Below are positions 17,301-25,293 of a stretch of 64,000 nt of DNA, piece after piece (the stretch's first letter is position 1; the number at the start of each line of letters is the position of its first letter). Origin of the DNA: Herbihabitans rhizosphaerae (GTDB taxonomy: Bacteria > Actinomycetota > Actinomycetes > Mycobacteriales > Pseudonocardiaceae); assembly GCF_004216555.1 (NCBI RefSeq), contig NZ_SGWQ01000003.1:172146-236145 (forward strand), in the 5' to 3' direction. The notes beneath the pieces were generated by a model that saw nothing but the letters and a program-made list of their open reading frames with translations, was not told the origin of the DNA and did not search any database. The translations under genes were made by a program, and so were the position numbers.

Positions 17301-18122
17301 CAGGTGGTCGCGATGGCCGAGTGCCGGCGGCCGCCAGCCGGGGGCGTGCCGGTCGAGGCAGTCCCGGTAGAGAAGGGGTTCGTCGGGTATCAGCGGCGAA
17401 TTCCCGCCCAAGGCCGCGCCCAGTTCGGCTCGCCCGGTCGGATCCTCGATCAGCCGCAACAGCGACGCGGTGGCCATGACATGGGTCAGTGACCCCTCGC
17501 CCCGGCCGGTGTTCTCACCCTGGACGCAGGTTTCCCACAGCAGCGGCGGAATGCGCCTGGCGTAGTCGCCGCGCGTCGAACCGAGCACGTCGGTCGGCTG
17601 CGGTATCCATTCGAAATTCATCCGGCCGTATTCGCCCGCGTACACGACGGTGCGCCACACCTTCACCGTCGCCTCTTCGCTCATCTCCGTGCCGCCGAAG
17701 TCGAAATGCTTGGGCTCGCTGTTGGAGAAGTGCATCACCAGCCGCAGGTTGAACTTCCAGGTGTCGTCGCCGTTCGGGTCGATCGTCATCGTGGTGAGAC
17801 CGCCGTTGATGAGGCTCACCGGAGCGGGAACCTTGACCCTCATCGGGAACGGGCCGTGGTCGGTGTTGTCCTTGAACTGCCCGAATTCACCCTCGACGTC
17901 GGCGACCTCTCCGCCGTTGCGATCGGTGATGACCACCTTGAGCCGGGTGTCGTGGTCCTTGTCGTTGTCGTTCGTATGGAAGAACACGTCGATGCGTTGC
18001 AGTATCGGTTCCGCCGACGGTTGTTCCGCGGTGGCCGACGGTTCGAGCAGGCCGACCAGAAAAACGCACGCCAGCGCCGCGCCGATGCTCCGCACGCGGC
18101 CACGACGATTCGATGCCTTCAT
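14376..18122 (-). CDS. Very large secreted protein: unknown N-domain, Ig-like domain, TPR-type repeats
   Basis: 1248 residues from the second of two adjacent ATGs (18122; AAGGGGG 5 nt upstream). A Sec signal peptide (RRGRVRSIG then a 15-residue hydrophobic core) ends near AEQ. Residues ~30-150 are a beta-rich domain with repeated Asp-Asn/Asp-His acidic turns; ~150-850 is a helical Cys-containing region I cannot assign. Around 900-1000 is a bacterial Ig-like domain (GTMTFLDGATVLAT, AVYSGDARFS). The last ~250 residues are three TPR-like repeats each built around RxLAEWL...GRFxEAxxxGDESIxMFTQL. Divergent from the STAND/WD40 gene. Probably extracellular; enzymatic role not established. Confidence 0.75.
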   Translation of the reverse strand: MKASNRRGRVRSIGAALACVFLVGLLEPSATAEQPSAEPILQRIDVFFHTNDNDKDHDTRLKVVITDRNGGEVADVEGEFGQFKDNTDHGPFPMRVKVPAPVSLINGGLTTMTIDPNGDDTWKFNLRLVMHFSNSEPKHFDFGGTEMSEEATVKVWRTVVYAGEYGRMNFEWIPQPTDVLGSTRGDYARRIPPLLWETCVQGENTGRGEGSLTHVMATASLLRLIEDPTGRAELGAALGGNSPLIPDEPLLYRDCLDRHAPGWRPPALGHRDHLNTTPGWQIVIADLMRVPAFTGKPGTDAMPGCRVGGGDTDDWDVTMALVMRVWGMMRTESPAVLFGPEDPGSHAAKFDTLKKEIASRAWLQGGTSKYDVGICTVLGARVPETENHTLLIRSTRFLHNESLPLLPTPSHKPEYVEMYNTDPNPDNRTNGVLGYIEDFTNGVMKDDFLEYNARPYGRFQMYGLLNLYEFAENPAVRTAAKRVLDFLALKHAAESRDNRRITPYRRIQDTQSPVMIKGGTPDSMFEVWVGGLAQPVNPQAGPTTPSGEMALAASASYRPPTWMPDLMFDRRHRDYLQFFNGRNHQEVAYGGPDFTLTGGGRITPCPYPGTVIDLCAGSGNDKGTTEPIVLIPHQRRADGQDVHNQPSYRNEVRLESRWGEHKSCLERNVACGEYLMVGDNVVRDHPDCKQTFVQQGQQNSYGLRFDGSCSPPGGPSYEANCFFAYGGGTKNLTEEVPQLAYLVTHSCDPAMDEPARKKAFTSFVEYMRTVGAPAYAGEACPRWPGLRATVKQPPADKIDLTGETGGRTVTMVGNDCDDLPGYSMKIDGRPSYQGAGLITGDLSLTGGRVPATIMSLRSTPEHVSVFGEPVRFIATARDPGGRAGLSGTMTFLDGATVLATIPVTPGPDGAVFARYETGALPLGSRRITAVYSGDARFSAATATEPHHVGATLDRAKALNLEGRNLWTQGVRDQAITKVMEAMALIRELAAADPAHRRLMAEWLAFPVSTFHAAAGRYDEAVALGNEGIEMFTQLIRENPGDDALVHGLATSQRVVAGSLWDKPELREQAVRLALDAVATIRPLADRNPFYRRQLAEWLSSPASVFLAGTGRFAEAATAGDESIAMFTQLVKEDPVRDDYVSGLAIAQVNLATGLWPSPEHRARSAGLALDGVTTLRPLAARNAGYRPRLGDWILWPTIPYLVEAGRKPEAITLAREAVGIFTELEKIDPVTYGPKLAQARQTLADLER

Positions 18123-18343
18123 CATTTCCCCCTTTCGCGAGATCTCTCGCTGATCGGTCGTCACGGCCAGGTGGCCACGGTGGCCACCGCCTCGGTCATG
18201 GACCCGGTACGCATGCGCATCGGGCACCCCCTTCCGGCTGTACGGGCTTTGCGGTGCGGGTCTAACATCGCGCCGTTGTTTCCCGCCGGGCCGGCGCCCG
18301 GAAAAAACCGGACTGTCAACAAAAGACCGTTCAGGGAGCTGTC

Positions 18344-21300
18344 GTGCCACGTGCGGAGCGGCCACTCGACGCGGCGGACAGCGTGCTCGGCCGGTTCGCC
18401 GCCGACCTCCGGGAACTCCGCGAACGGGCGGGGTCGCCGCCGTACCGGGAACTCGCCACGCGGGTCGACTACTCGGTCGCCGCGCTGTCCAAGGCGGCCG
18501 GCGGACGCAAGCTGCCGAGCCTCACGGTGACGCTCGCCTACGTGCGCGCCTGTGGCGGGGACGTCGAGGGCTGGCGGGAGCGGTGGCGCGCGGTGTCCGC
18601 CGAACTCGCGAACACCGACGCGATCGAGCCCGCCCGATCCGACGCGCCGTACGTGGGCCTCGCGCCGTTCGAGGCGGAGGACGCCGACCGGTTCTTCGGA
18701 CGCGACACGGTGGTCGACGAACTGCTGGACCTGGTGCGCGAGCGACGGTTCACGGCCGTGTTCGGCGCGTCCGGCGCGGGCAAGTCATCGGTGCTGCGCG
18801 CCGGTCTGCTGGCCCGCGCGCCCGGTCCGTCGACGTTGTTCACACCCGGCCAACGACCCATGGACGACTTCGCCGCCCGCGTCGCCGGCGACGATCCGCT
18901 CGTGGTCGTGGACCAGTTCGAGGAACTGTTCACCCTCTGCGACGACGAGGACGAGCGGGCCCGATTCGTCGACACTCTCGTGGGCCTCGCGACCGAGGGA
19001 CGAGCCAGGGTCGTGATCGGCGTGCGGGCCGACTTCTACGGCCGCTGCGGGCAGTACCCGGCGCTGGTGTCCGCGTTGCGCGGCGGTCAACTGATGGTCG
19101 GCGCGATGGGCGCCGAGGAACTGCGGCAGGTGATCACCCGGCCGGCGGCCGACGCGGAGTGCATGGTCGAGGCGGCGCTGGTGTCGCGGCTGATCGCGGA
19201 CGCGGCCGGGCAGGCGATGGTGCTGCCGCTGGTGTCGCACGCGTTGCTGGAGACGTGGCGCAGGCGCAGCGGCGCGAAGCTCACCCTGGCCGGATACGAG
19301 GCGGTCGGCGGGATCGAGCACGCGATCGCCCGCACCGCCGAGCAGGTCTACACCGGGTTCACCGACGGCGAGCGGGAGATCGCGCGCCGGGTGTTCCTGC
19401 GGCTGATCGCGTTCCCGGACGGCGCCGAGCCCGCCAAGCGGCGGGTCCACCGGGACGAACTGGAGACCGGCACCGTGCTGGACCGGCTCACCGAGGCCCG
19501 GTTGCTGACCGTCGACGCGGACACCGTGGAGTTCACCCACGAGGCGTTGATCCGCTGCTGGCCGCGGCTGCGCGACTGGATCGCCGACGATCGCGAGGGC
19601 CTGCGCGTCCACCGGATGCTGACCGACGCCGCCGACCAGTGGGAGGCGCACCAGCACGACCCCGGCACGCTCTACCGCGGCGTTCGCCTCGCCGTGGCCC
19701 GCGAGTGGTCGACGGCGGCGGTGCTCACCGCGCGGGAACGGCGGTTCCTCGACGCGAGCGTGGCCGCGCAGGACGCGGCGGCGGTGTCCGCCCGGCGGCA
19801 GGCCACCCGGCTGCGCCAGCTGGTCGCGCTGTTGTCCGTGCTGCTGATCGCGGCGACCGCCGCGGGTGTGTACGCGTTGCGCGCCGAGCAGGAGGCCACC
19901 GATCAGCGCAACGTCGCCATCGCCCGCCGAGTGCTCACCGACGCGGCCGCGGTCCAGGCCGTCGACCCGGCGCTGGCCATGCAACTGGTGCTCGCCGCGC
20001 ACCGGGTGGCCGCGCTGGACGGTACTCGCGACAACCTGCTCAGCGCCTACGCCGCGCCTCGGTCGACCCGGCTCACCGGGCACACCAGCACCGACGTGTT
20101 CGCCGCGTACGCGCCGGACGGCGGGCGGATGGCCACGGTCGGCTGGGACAGAACCCTGCGCATGTGGGACGTGTCCGGGTATCCGACGGAGATCAGCCTG
20201 ACCAGGCTGCCCGAGCAGCTCATGGCGGTGGCCCACGCGCGTACCGGCACGACGCTGGTCACCGTCGGCGAGTCGAGCATCCGGCTGTGGGACGCGCGCG
20301 ATCCGCGGCGACCGACGCCGGTGTGGACGGCACCGAGCGGCGCGGCGGGGTACGCGTCGGCGGCGTTCAGCTCCGACGGCGGCCTGCTCGCCGTCGCGAC
20401 CAACCAGAATTCCGTGCGGCTACTGGATGTTCGCGATCCGCGGCACCCGCGTGAACTGCCGTCGCCGTCCCCGGGATCGGTGCCGGACGCGGTTCGGTCG
20501 GTCGCCGTCGCGTTCCGGCCGGACGGGCGGATGCTGGCCGTCGGGCTCGGCGACACGGTGCGGCTGTGGGACCTGGCCGACCCGACCGCACCTCGTCCCG
20601 CCGGCGTCCTGTCCGGGCACACCAGCCTGGTCACGGGCGTGGCGTTCGACCGGGACGGCCGGTGGGTGGCCACGTCGAGCTGGGACCACGAGGTCCGGCT
20701 GTGGGATGTCGCCGACCCGGTCGCGCCGGTCCGCGGTGCCGTGCTCACCGGGCACTCGACCGCGGTGTCGTCGGTGGCGTTCAGCCCGGACGGCTCCACT
20801 GTCGCGTCGACCGGCGGCGGCACGATCCTGTGGGACGTCAGCGATCGACGGCAGCCGAGAACGATCACGACGATCCCGGGCGGGCGGGCGTCGGTGGTGT
20901 TCAGCCCGGACGGGTCGGTGATCGCGGCGACCGACGAGGACGAGGGCGTGCGGTTGCAGGAACTGCGCGCGCTGCCGCTGGTCGGCCACCGCGATGTGGT
21001 CGCCGCCACGGCGTTCGCTCCGGACGGTCGGGTACTGGCCACCGGAAGCTGGGACGGCACGGCCCGCCTGTGGGACATCGGCGTCCCCCGCGAGCGGCGG
21101 GAGCTGGCGAGGATCACCGGTGGCACCGGGCCGATCCGGTCGGTGATGTTCAGCCCGGACGGGCGCGTGCTCGCCGTAGGGCAGGACGACGCCGTGCGGC
21201 TGTGGCACATCGGCGATCCGCGTGCGCCGCGGCGGCTGGCCGTCGTCGAGCAGCCGAGCACGGCGGTGGCGTTCAGTCCGGACGGGACACTGCTCGCGAT

Positions 21301-21985
21301 CGCCGGGCCGGGCGCGGTGAGCCTGTGGACGCTGGGTGAACGGCCGCGGCTGATCGCGCGCCGGTCGGACTATCCGGGCGTGGTGTGGACGGTGCTGTTC
21401 AGCCCCGACGGCCGAACACTCGCCACCGGCGGCGACGGCGAGTGGCGAACCCGGCTGTGGGACGTGAGCGATCCCGCGGCACCCCGGGCCATCGAATTCC
21501 CGTCCGGGCGGGACGACGTGATCACCGCGCGGTCGTTCAGCCCGGACGGTCGGATGCTGGCGATCTGGAACGAGTCGGCGAAAATGGTGCGGCTGCTCGA
21601 CGTGTCCGACCCGGCCAGGCCGCGCGAGCTGTCGAGACTGCCCGGTCACACCGGCCTGGTGTGGATGTCGGCGTTCTCCCCGGACGGGCGGCTGCTGGCG
21701 ACCGCGGGGGCGGACCGCACGATCCGGCTGTGGGACGTGACGCGCCCGAACCGGCCGTCGCACGTCGGAACCCTGACCGGCCACACCGACGACGTGGGTG
21801 CCGTGGTGTTCAGCCCGGACGGGCGATTGCTGGCGAGCACGAGCACGGACCGGTCGGCGCGACTCTGGGAGACCGACGTGGAACGCGCGGCCGCCGCCAC
21901 GTGCGCGGGAGTGCGCCCGATCAGCCGCGACGAGTGGTCCCGCCACCTGCCAGAGCGCGACTACTCCCCGCCGTGCGAAAAGTGA
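18344..21985 (+). CDS. XRE-nSTAND1 NTPase with WD40 beta-propellers
   Basis: 1213 residues from GTG 18344 with GGGAG upstream. Domains in order: helix-turn-helix (~15-75), nSTAND1 P-loop NTPase with Walker A GASGAGKSS (~142) and Walker B LVVVDQFEELF (~185), winged-helix/arm region to ~480, one hydrophobic segment (~492-512), then about 13 WD40 repeats from ~575 with the recurring FSPDG...LATxxxDxTxRLWDVS pattern. Such proteins are signal-transducing STAND switches that oligomerise on ligand binding and are also seen in defence and conflict contexts. It may sense or regulate the divergent secreted protein. Ligand unknown. Confidence 0.92.
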   Translation: MPRAERPLDAADSVLGRFAADLRELRERAGSPPYRELATRVDYSVAALSKAAGGRKLPSLTVTLAYVRACGGDVEGWRERWRAVSAELANTDAIEPARSDAPYVGLAPFEAEDADRFFGRDTVVDELLDLVRERRFTAVFGASGAGKSSVLRAGLLARAPGPSTLFTPGQRPMDDFAARVAGDDPLVVVDQFEELFTLCDDEDERARFVDTLVGLATEGRARVVIGVRADFYGRCGQYPALVSALRGGQLMVGAMGAEELRQVITRPAADAECMVEAALVSRLIADAAGQAMVLPLVSHALLETWRRRSGAKLTLAGYEAVGGIEHAIARTAEQVYTGFTDGEREIARRVFLRLIAFPDGAEPAKRRVHRDELETGTVLDRLTEARLLTVDADTVEFTHEALIRCWPRLRDWIADDREGLRVHRMLTDAADQWEAHQHDPGTLYRGVRLAVAREWSTAAVLTARERRFLDASVAAQDAAAVSARRQATRLRQLVALLSVLLIAATAAGVYALRAEQEATDQRNVAIARRVLTDAAAVQAVDPALAMQLVLAAHRVAALDGTRDNLLSAYAAPRSTRLTGHTSTDVFAAYAPDGGRMATVGWDRTLRMWDVSGYPTEISLTRLPEQLMAVAHARTGTTLVTVGESSIRLWDARDPRRPTPVWTAPSGAAGYASAAFSSDGGLLAVATNQNSVRLLDVRDPRHPRELPSPSPGSVPDAVRSVAVAFRPDGRMLAVGLGDTVRLWDLADPTAPRPAGVLSGHTSLVTGVAFDRDGRWVATSSWDHEVRLWDVADPVAPVRGAVLTGHSTAVSSVAFSPDGSTVASTGGGTILWDVSDRRQPRTITTIPGGRASVVFSPDGSVIAATDEDEGVRLQELRALPLVGHRDVVAATAFAPDGRVLATGSWDGTARLWDIGVPRERRELARITGGTGPIRSVMFSPDGRVLAVGQDDAVRLWHIGDPRAPRRLAVVEQPSTAVAFSPDGTLLAIAGPGAVSLWTLGERPRLIARRSDYPGVVWTVLFSPDGRTLATGGDGEWRTRLWDVSDPAAPRAIEFPSGRDDVITARSFSPDGRMLAIWNESAKMVRLLDVSDPARPRELSRLPGHTGLVWMSAFSPDGRLLATAGADRTIRLWDVTRPNRPSHVGTLTGHTDDVGAVVFSPDGRLLASTSTDRSARLWETDVERAAAATCAGVRPISRDEWSRHLPERDYSPPCEK

Positions 21986-21987
21986 TC

Positions 21988-22032
21988 TGTCGGTGCACGG
22001 CGGGATCGCAGGAATCCCGCCGTGCACCGACA
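21988..22032. terminator. Long perfect terminator hairpin between convergent genes
   Basis: Perfect 18-bp inverted repeat (arms 21988-22005 and 22015-22032) with a 9-nt loop, beginning 3 bp after the STAND gene and ending 8 bp before the stop of the leftward gene. Serves both strands. Confidence 0.85.
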
Positions 22033-22039
22033 ACCGTGC

Positions 22040-22792
22040 TCAGCCGCGACGGCTGCGACGGATTCCGAAGGCGGCCACCCCGATGAGGCCGAGGCCGCCG
22101 AGGCACAGCAGCGGGACGACGCCGTTGTCGTCGCCGATTGGCCGCTGGCCCAAGCCGTAACCGCCCGCCTGCCCCCGGGCCGCGTACCCGGAGCCGGCCT
22201 GCTTGTCGGCATAGCGCTGGCCGACCGCCTTCTGGTAGTCGGCGACCGTCAGGACCTCGCCCGCGGTCCGGTCGGTGCCGCCAGGGTCGATGACGGTCAG
22301 GCGATCGCCCTGCCTGGCGTACCAGGCGTTGACCTGCGGCTCACGCAGCAGAACCGCACCGGCGGGCAGCTTCCCGGCGAGCTGGAACTCGAGATCGCCG
22401 GAGGCCATGTTGCCGACGGTCCACGCGCCGTCGCCCTCCCGCGTCACCTGGAGGGTCGCGGTCCGGCCGTCATTGGCCGCGGCCGGCACCGCCAGGTAGG
22501 CGAGCTTGCCGGGGTCCGCTCCGGCAGCGCCCGACACGAACTCCGGCGACAGCGTGTACACCGGCAGCACGGTGTGGCCCACGGTGACGGCGGTCGCCCG
22601 CGCGGCCGGCGCGCCGTCGCGGGCACGCAGGTCGCCGAAGAAGTCGGTCAGTGCCTCGACCGTCGCGGGTGCGGCCGCGGCCGCGCGAGCAGCGTGGACG
22701 TCGGCGGGCGGCGGCGCCGCGGCGGCCGAGCCCATCGCGGTGAACATGCCGGCGGTCAGCAGCGCGCCGACCGCGAGAACACGAGTGATCAT
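22040..22792 (-). CDS. Exported protein with C-terminal membrane anchor
   Basis: 250 residues. A signal peptide (residues 1-26, ending AAAA) is followed by a ~185-residue extracellular region without a known domain, then a Gly/Gln-rich linker, a hydrophobic segment (PLLCLGGLGLIGVAAFGI) and a basic tail RRSRRG. There is no LPxTG before the anchor, so it is likely a simple membrane-anchored or rhomboid/rhombosortase-like tail. Its start lies 8 bp after the protease stop, so it is co-transcribed. The pairing suggests an anchor, inhibitor or substrate of the protease (inference). Confidence 0.75.
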   Translation of the reverse strand: MITRVLAVGALLTAGMFTAMGSAAAAPPPADVHAARAAAAAPATVEALTDFFGDLRARDGAPAARATAVTVGHTVLPVYTLSPEFVSGAAGADPGKLAYLAVPAAANDGRTATLQVTREGDGAWTVGNMASGDLEFQLAGKLPAGAVLLREPQVNAWYARQGDRLTVIDPGGTDRTAGEVLTVADYQKAVGQRYADKQAGSGYAARGQAGGYGLGQRPIGDDNGVVPLLCLGGLGLIGVAAFGIRRSRRG

Positions 22793-22800
22793 GGCCGCCC

Positions 22801-23388
22801 TCACCTTGCGATCCCGGTCAGCGTGTGCGTCCAGGAGAATTCGGAGTTGTCCACGTAGTTGCGATAGGTAGAGCGGTTGTACCGGGGATTGCTGCCCCAC
22901 GGGTCCGCCCAGTCGACCCACTGGCGGCCGCCGCTGTCCAGGTTGTAGCCGTAGATCGCGTGCATGTGGCCACCGCCGGAGGACCACAGAATGCGGGTCT
23001 CGATCGGCTGATCGCGGTCGATCTGACCCTGGATTGAGCCGAAGTTCAGGTAGTTCGACAGGTAGTTGCCGGGGGCGCTGTACCCGAGCTGATCGAAGGC
23101 CCACCGGACCTCGCCCAGGTTGCCCTGGTCGTTGTAGCAACCACTGCCGGACTCGTCGTGCGCGAGCTGACAGAAGCGCGTCTGGCTGACCGAGGTGCCG
23201 TGGTACACGGCGATGCTGGTGCCGGCGGCGGCCCAGCACCAGTTGCTCTTCTGCTGGACCTGCATGTCGAAGTCCAGGCTGCCGGCGGGAGATGCCGCCG
23301 GTTCCGCGGCGGCGGGCACTTGGGACAGCAGCAAGCCGGACAGGGCGGCCGCGCTGGCGAGCAGAGCGCGTGAACGCAGGGTGTTCAC
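22801..23388 (-). CDS. Secreted papain-like cysteine protease (C39/C70-like)
   Basis: 195 residues from GTG 23388 with a strong AGGAGG. A signal peptide (~1-28) precedes a compact papain-like domain: QQKSNWCWAAAGTSIA holds the catalytic Cys (~residue 51), GHMHAIYGY the catalytic His (~140) and WADPWG the Asp/Asn element. This resembles AvrRpt2-type (C70) and C39-like proteases common in actinomycete secretomes. The mature protein has few other features. First gene of a two-gene operon with a membrane-anchored partner; a perfect palindrome sits upstream. Confidence 0.82.
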   Translation of the reverse strand: MNTLRSRALLASAAALSGLLLSQVPAAAEPAASPAGSLDFDMQVQQKSNWCWAAAGTSIAVYHGTSVSQTRFCQLAHDESGSGCYNDQGNLGEVRWAFDQLGYSAPGNYLSNYLNFGSIQGQIDRDQPIETRILWSSGGGHMHAIYGYNLDSGGRQWVDWADPWGSNPRYNRSTYRNYVDNSEFSWTHTLTGIAR

Positions 23389-23420
23389 AGGCCCTCCTTT
23401 CCATCGTTACTCGACGGGTT

Positions 23421-23439
23421 GACCCGGTGACACCGGGTC
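23421..23439. promoter_or_regulatory. 19-bp palindrome upstream of the protease operon
   Basis: GACCCGGTGACACCGGGTC is a perfect 9-1-9 inverted repeat located 33-51 bp before the protease start, in the gap shared with the divergent XRE gene (start 23661). It is a candidate operator; no T-tract supports a terminator. Confidence 0.6.
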
Positions 23440-23660
23440 GAGCGCAAATGTGGCGACCGTCACCGACCGCCGCAAGAGCCCCGGTTCACGCCGGGACCGT
23501 TCCTTGTTCACGCACCACCGGATCGGCGGCCGATCAGCAGGTCATCGGGTGCGAGCGCGGCGATCTCCACGCCCTCGCGAGCCACTCACTGTGAACGTTC
23601 CGGTAGGTTCACATCTCTGGGTGATGACACGGAGAGATACCGATCCGGTCGGAGGGTGCG

Positions 23661-24614
23661 ATGCCCGATCACACCACCGAGGACCTGCCGCCCAGCCTGG
23701 CCAGCGCCCTGCGCTACGGCGCGTTCCACGACGCGCTGCGGCTGGCGATCGCGCACCGCGGCCTGTCACTGTCCCGGCTGCGCGCCCACCTGGTGCAGCG
23801 CAACGTCGAGGTCGGTCAGTCGACGCTGAGCTACTGGCAGCGCGGCCACCGCCGGCCCGAGATCCCCCAGGCACTGCCGACCGTCCGCGCGTTGGAGAGC
23901 GTGCTGCTGCTCCCCGCCGACTCGCTGGTCACCCTGCTGGGCCCGCGACAGCCGAGGAACGGCCACCTGGCCATGAAGGCGTCGTACTCGGAGCTGCGCC
24001 CCGACACCACCGGCCCGGTCGTGGACGACCTGCTCGCCGAGCTCGGCACCCACACCGCGTCCACCCGCTACAACGCCGACGTCACCCTGCTCGCCGTGCA
24101 CACCGAGATCACGCTCGACGACCGCGGCGCGATGACCACGGTGGCGTCCCGCACGGTGGTGCGCAGCCGCGCCGACCGACCGGACCGCTACACGATCGTC
24201 TACACCGGTGATCCCGGCCAACGCACCAGCCCGGCCCAACTCCACGCCGGCGACGGCTGCCGGGTCGGCCGAATTCGCCGGCACGGCGAGGACACGCTCG
24301 CCGCCGAACTGTTCTTCGACCGCCGGCTGGCCGACGACGAGGTCCACGTCTTCAGCTACACCGTGCGCGACACCAGCGAAACGCCGTCCCCCGGCTATTT
24401 CCGCATGCTGCGCGACCCCGTTTCCAGCTATCTGCTGCAGATCAGATTTTCTCCGACACACCTGCCCGCACGATGCGTCCGCGAATTCCGCGCGCACGAG
24501 AACAGCACCCCCACCGATCGCGAACACCTCGTCTGCGGCCTCGGATCGGTCGCCAGCGCCTATTTCCAGGCGGCGGGTCCGGGAATCGCCGGAATCGCCC
24601 TGGAATGGAACTGA
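23661..24614 (+). CDS. XRE-type helix-turn-helix regulator
   Basis: 317 residues; ATG preceded by GGAGGG. The N-terminus (~20-80) is a Cro/C1-type HTH (ALRLAIAHRGLSLSRL...STLSYWQRGHRRP), and the remaining 220 residues form a beta-rich domain with no signal peptide or recognised family. This architecture is common in Streptomyces-type genomes. It is divergent from the secreted protease operon with the palindrome between them, so local control is plausible. It ends 4 bp from the convergent TetR gene. Confidence 0.75.
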   Translation: MPDHTTEDLPPSLASALRYGAFHDALRLAIAHRGLSLSRLRAHLVQRNVEVGQSTLSYWQRGHRRPEIPQALPTVRALESVLLLPADSLVTLLGPRQPRNGHLAMKASYSELRPDTTGPVVDDLLAELGTHTASTRYNADVTLLAVHTEITLDDRGAMTTVASRTVVRSRADRPDRYTIVYTGDPGQRTSPAQLHAGDGCRVGRIRRHGEDTLAAELFFDRRLADDEVHVFSYTVRDTSETPSPGYFRMLRDPVSSYLLQIRFSPTHLPARCVREFRAHENSTPTDREHLVCGLGSVASAYFQAAGPGIAGIALEWN

Positions 24615-24618
24615 GCGA

Positions 24619-25212
24619 TCAACTCGGTTCCAGAAACGCGAGCAGCGGGCGGAGCAGGTCGATCGCGCTGTTGGCGTTGACGTTCGGGTCGATGAGCCGG
24701 CGCACGGCGATGCCGTAGGCGAGGTTGAGGACGGCGTCGGCGAGCGCGTGCACGGGAAGGCTCTCGGCGAGCCGGCCGGGAAGCTGGACCCGGATGGCTT
24801 CGGCGACCGCGTCGACGGCGACCCGCTGGCGATCGGATTCGGCCGCGACGAGTGTCGTGTCGGTGCGGGCGTCGAGGGCGAACTCCAACTCCAGGCGCGG
24901 CCAGCCCGAGTTCATCGTGTCCTCGGTCCACCGGCGCAGCCCGTCGAGCCTGCTCTCCGGCGCCTTGTCCGGTCCGATGGCGGTGAGCAGGGCGGCGAAC
25001 TGGTCGGTCTGGATCTCGCGCAGGACGGGCAGCGCGAGTTCGGCCTTGGACGCGAAGTTGGAGTAGACGACGCCGGTGGAGAACCCGGCCGCGTCGGCGA
25101 CCGCGGCCAATGACGTGGCCTGGTAGCCGTCACGGAGGAACAGCTCGCGCGCGGCCTCCAGGACCCGTTCGCGGTTGCGGGCCTGGCTCTCGGCTCGGCT
25201 GAGGCGTGGCAC
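24619..25212 (-). CDS. TetR-family repressor of the lipid operon
   Basis: 197 residues from GTG 25212; an upstream in-frame extension to 25254 overlaps the operator region and is not TetR-like. Helix-turn-helix: RERVLEAARELFLRDGYQATSLAAVADAAGFSTGVVYSNF (residues ~10-50, written here as the standard TetR pattern). The C-terminal domain is typical in size. It is divergent from the SDR/acyl-CoA ligase/lipase operon with a perfect palindrome between, so it probably represses that operon in response to a fatty acyl or hydrophobic ligand. Confidence 0.88.
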   Translation of the reverse strand: MPRLSRAESQARNRERVLEAARELFLRDGYQATSLAAVADAAGFSTGVVYSNFASKAELALPVLREIQTDQFAALLTAIGPDKAPESRLDGLRRWTEDTMNSGWPRLELEFALDARTDTTLVAAESDRQRVAVDAVAEAIRVQLPGRLAESLPVHALADAVLNLAYGIAVRRLIDPNVNANSAIDLLRPLLAFLEPS

Positions 25213-25235
25213 GCCGGCGATCCTAGCTGTTGACA

Positions 25236-25247
25236 CTATCCGGATAG
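25236..25247. promoter_or_regulatory. TetR operator, perfect 12-bp palindrome
   Basis: CTATCCGGATAG sits between the divergent TetR (25212) and SDR (25294) starts and overlaps a TTGACA (25230-25235) that could be the -35 of the SDR operon. Confidence 0.7.
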
Positions 25248-25293
25248 CATGCAAATTTAGATTTCGGCATTATCTCGGTGGAAGGTGTCAGCC

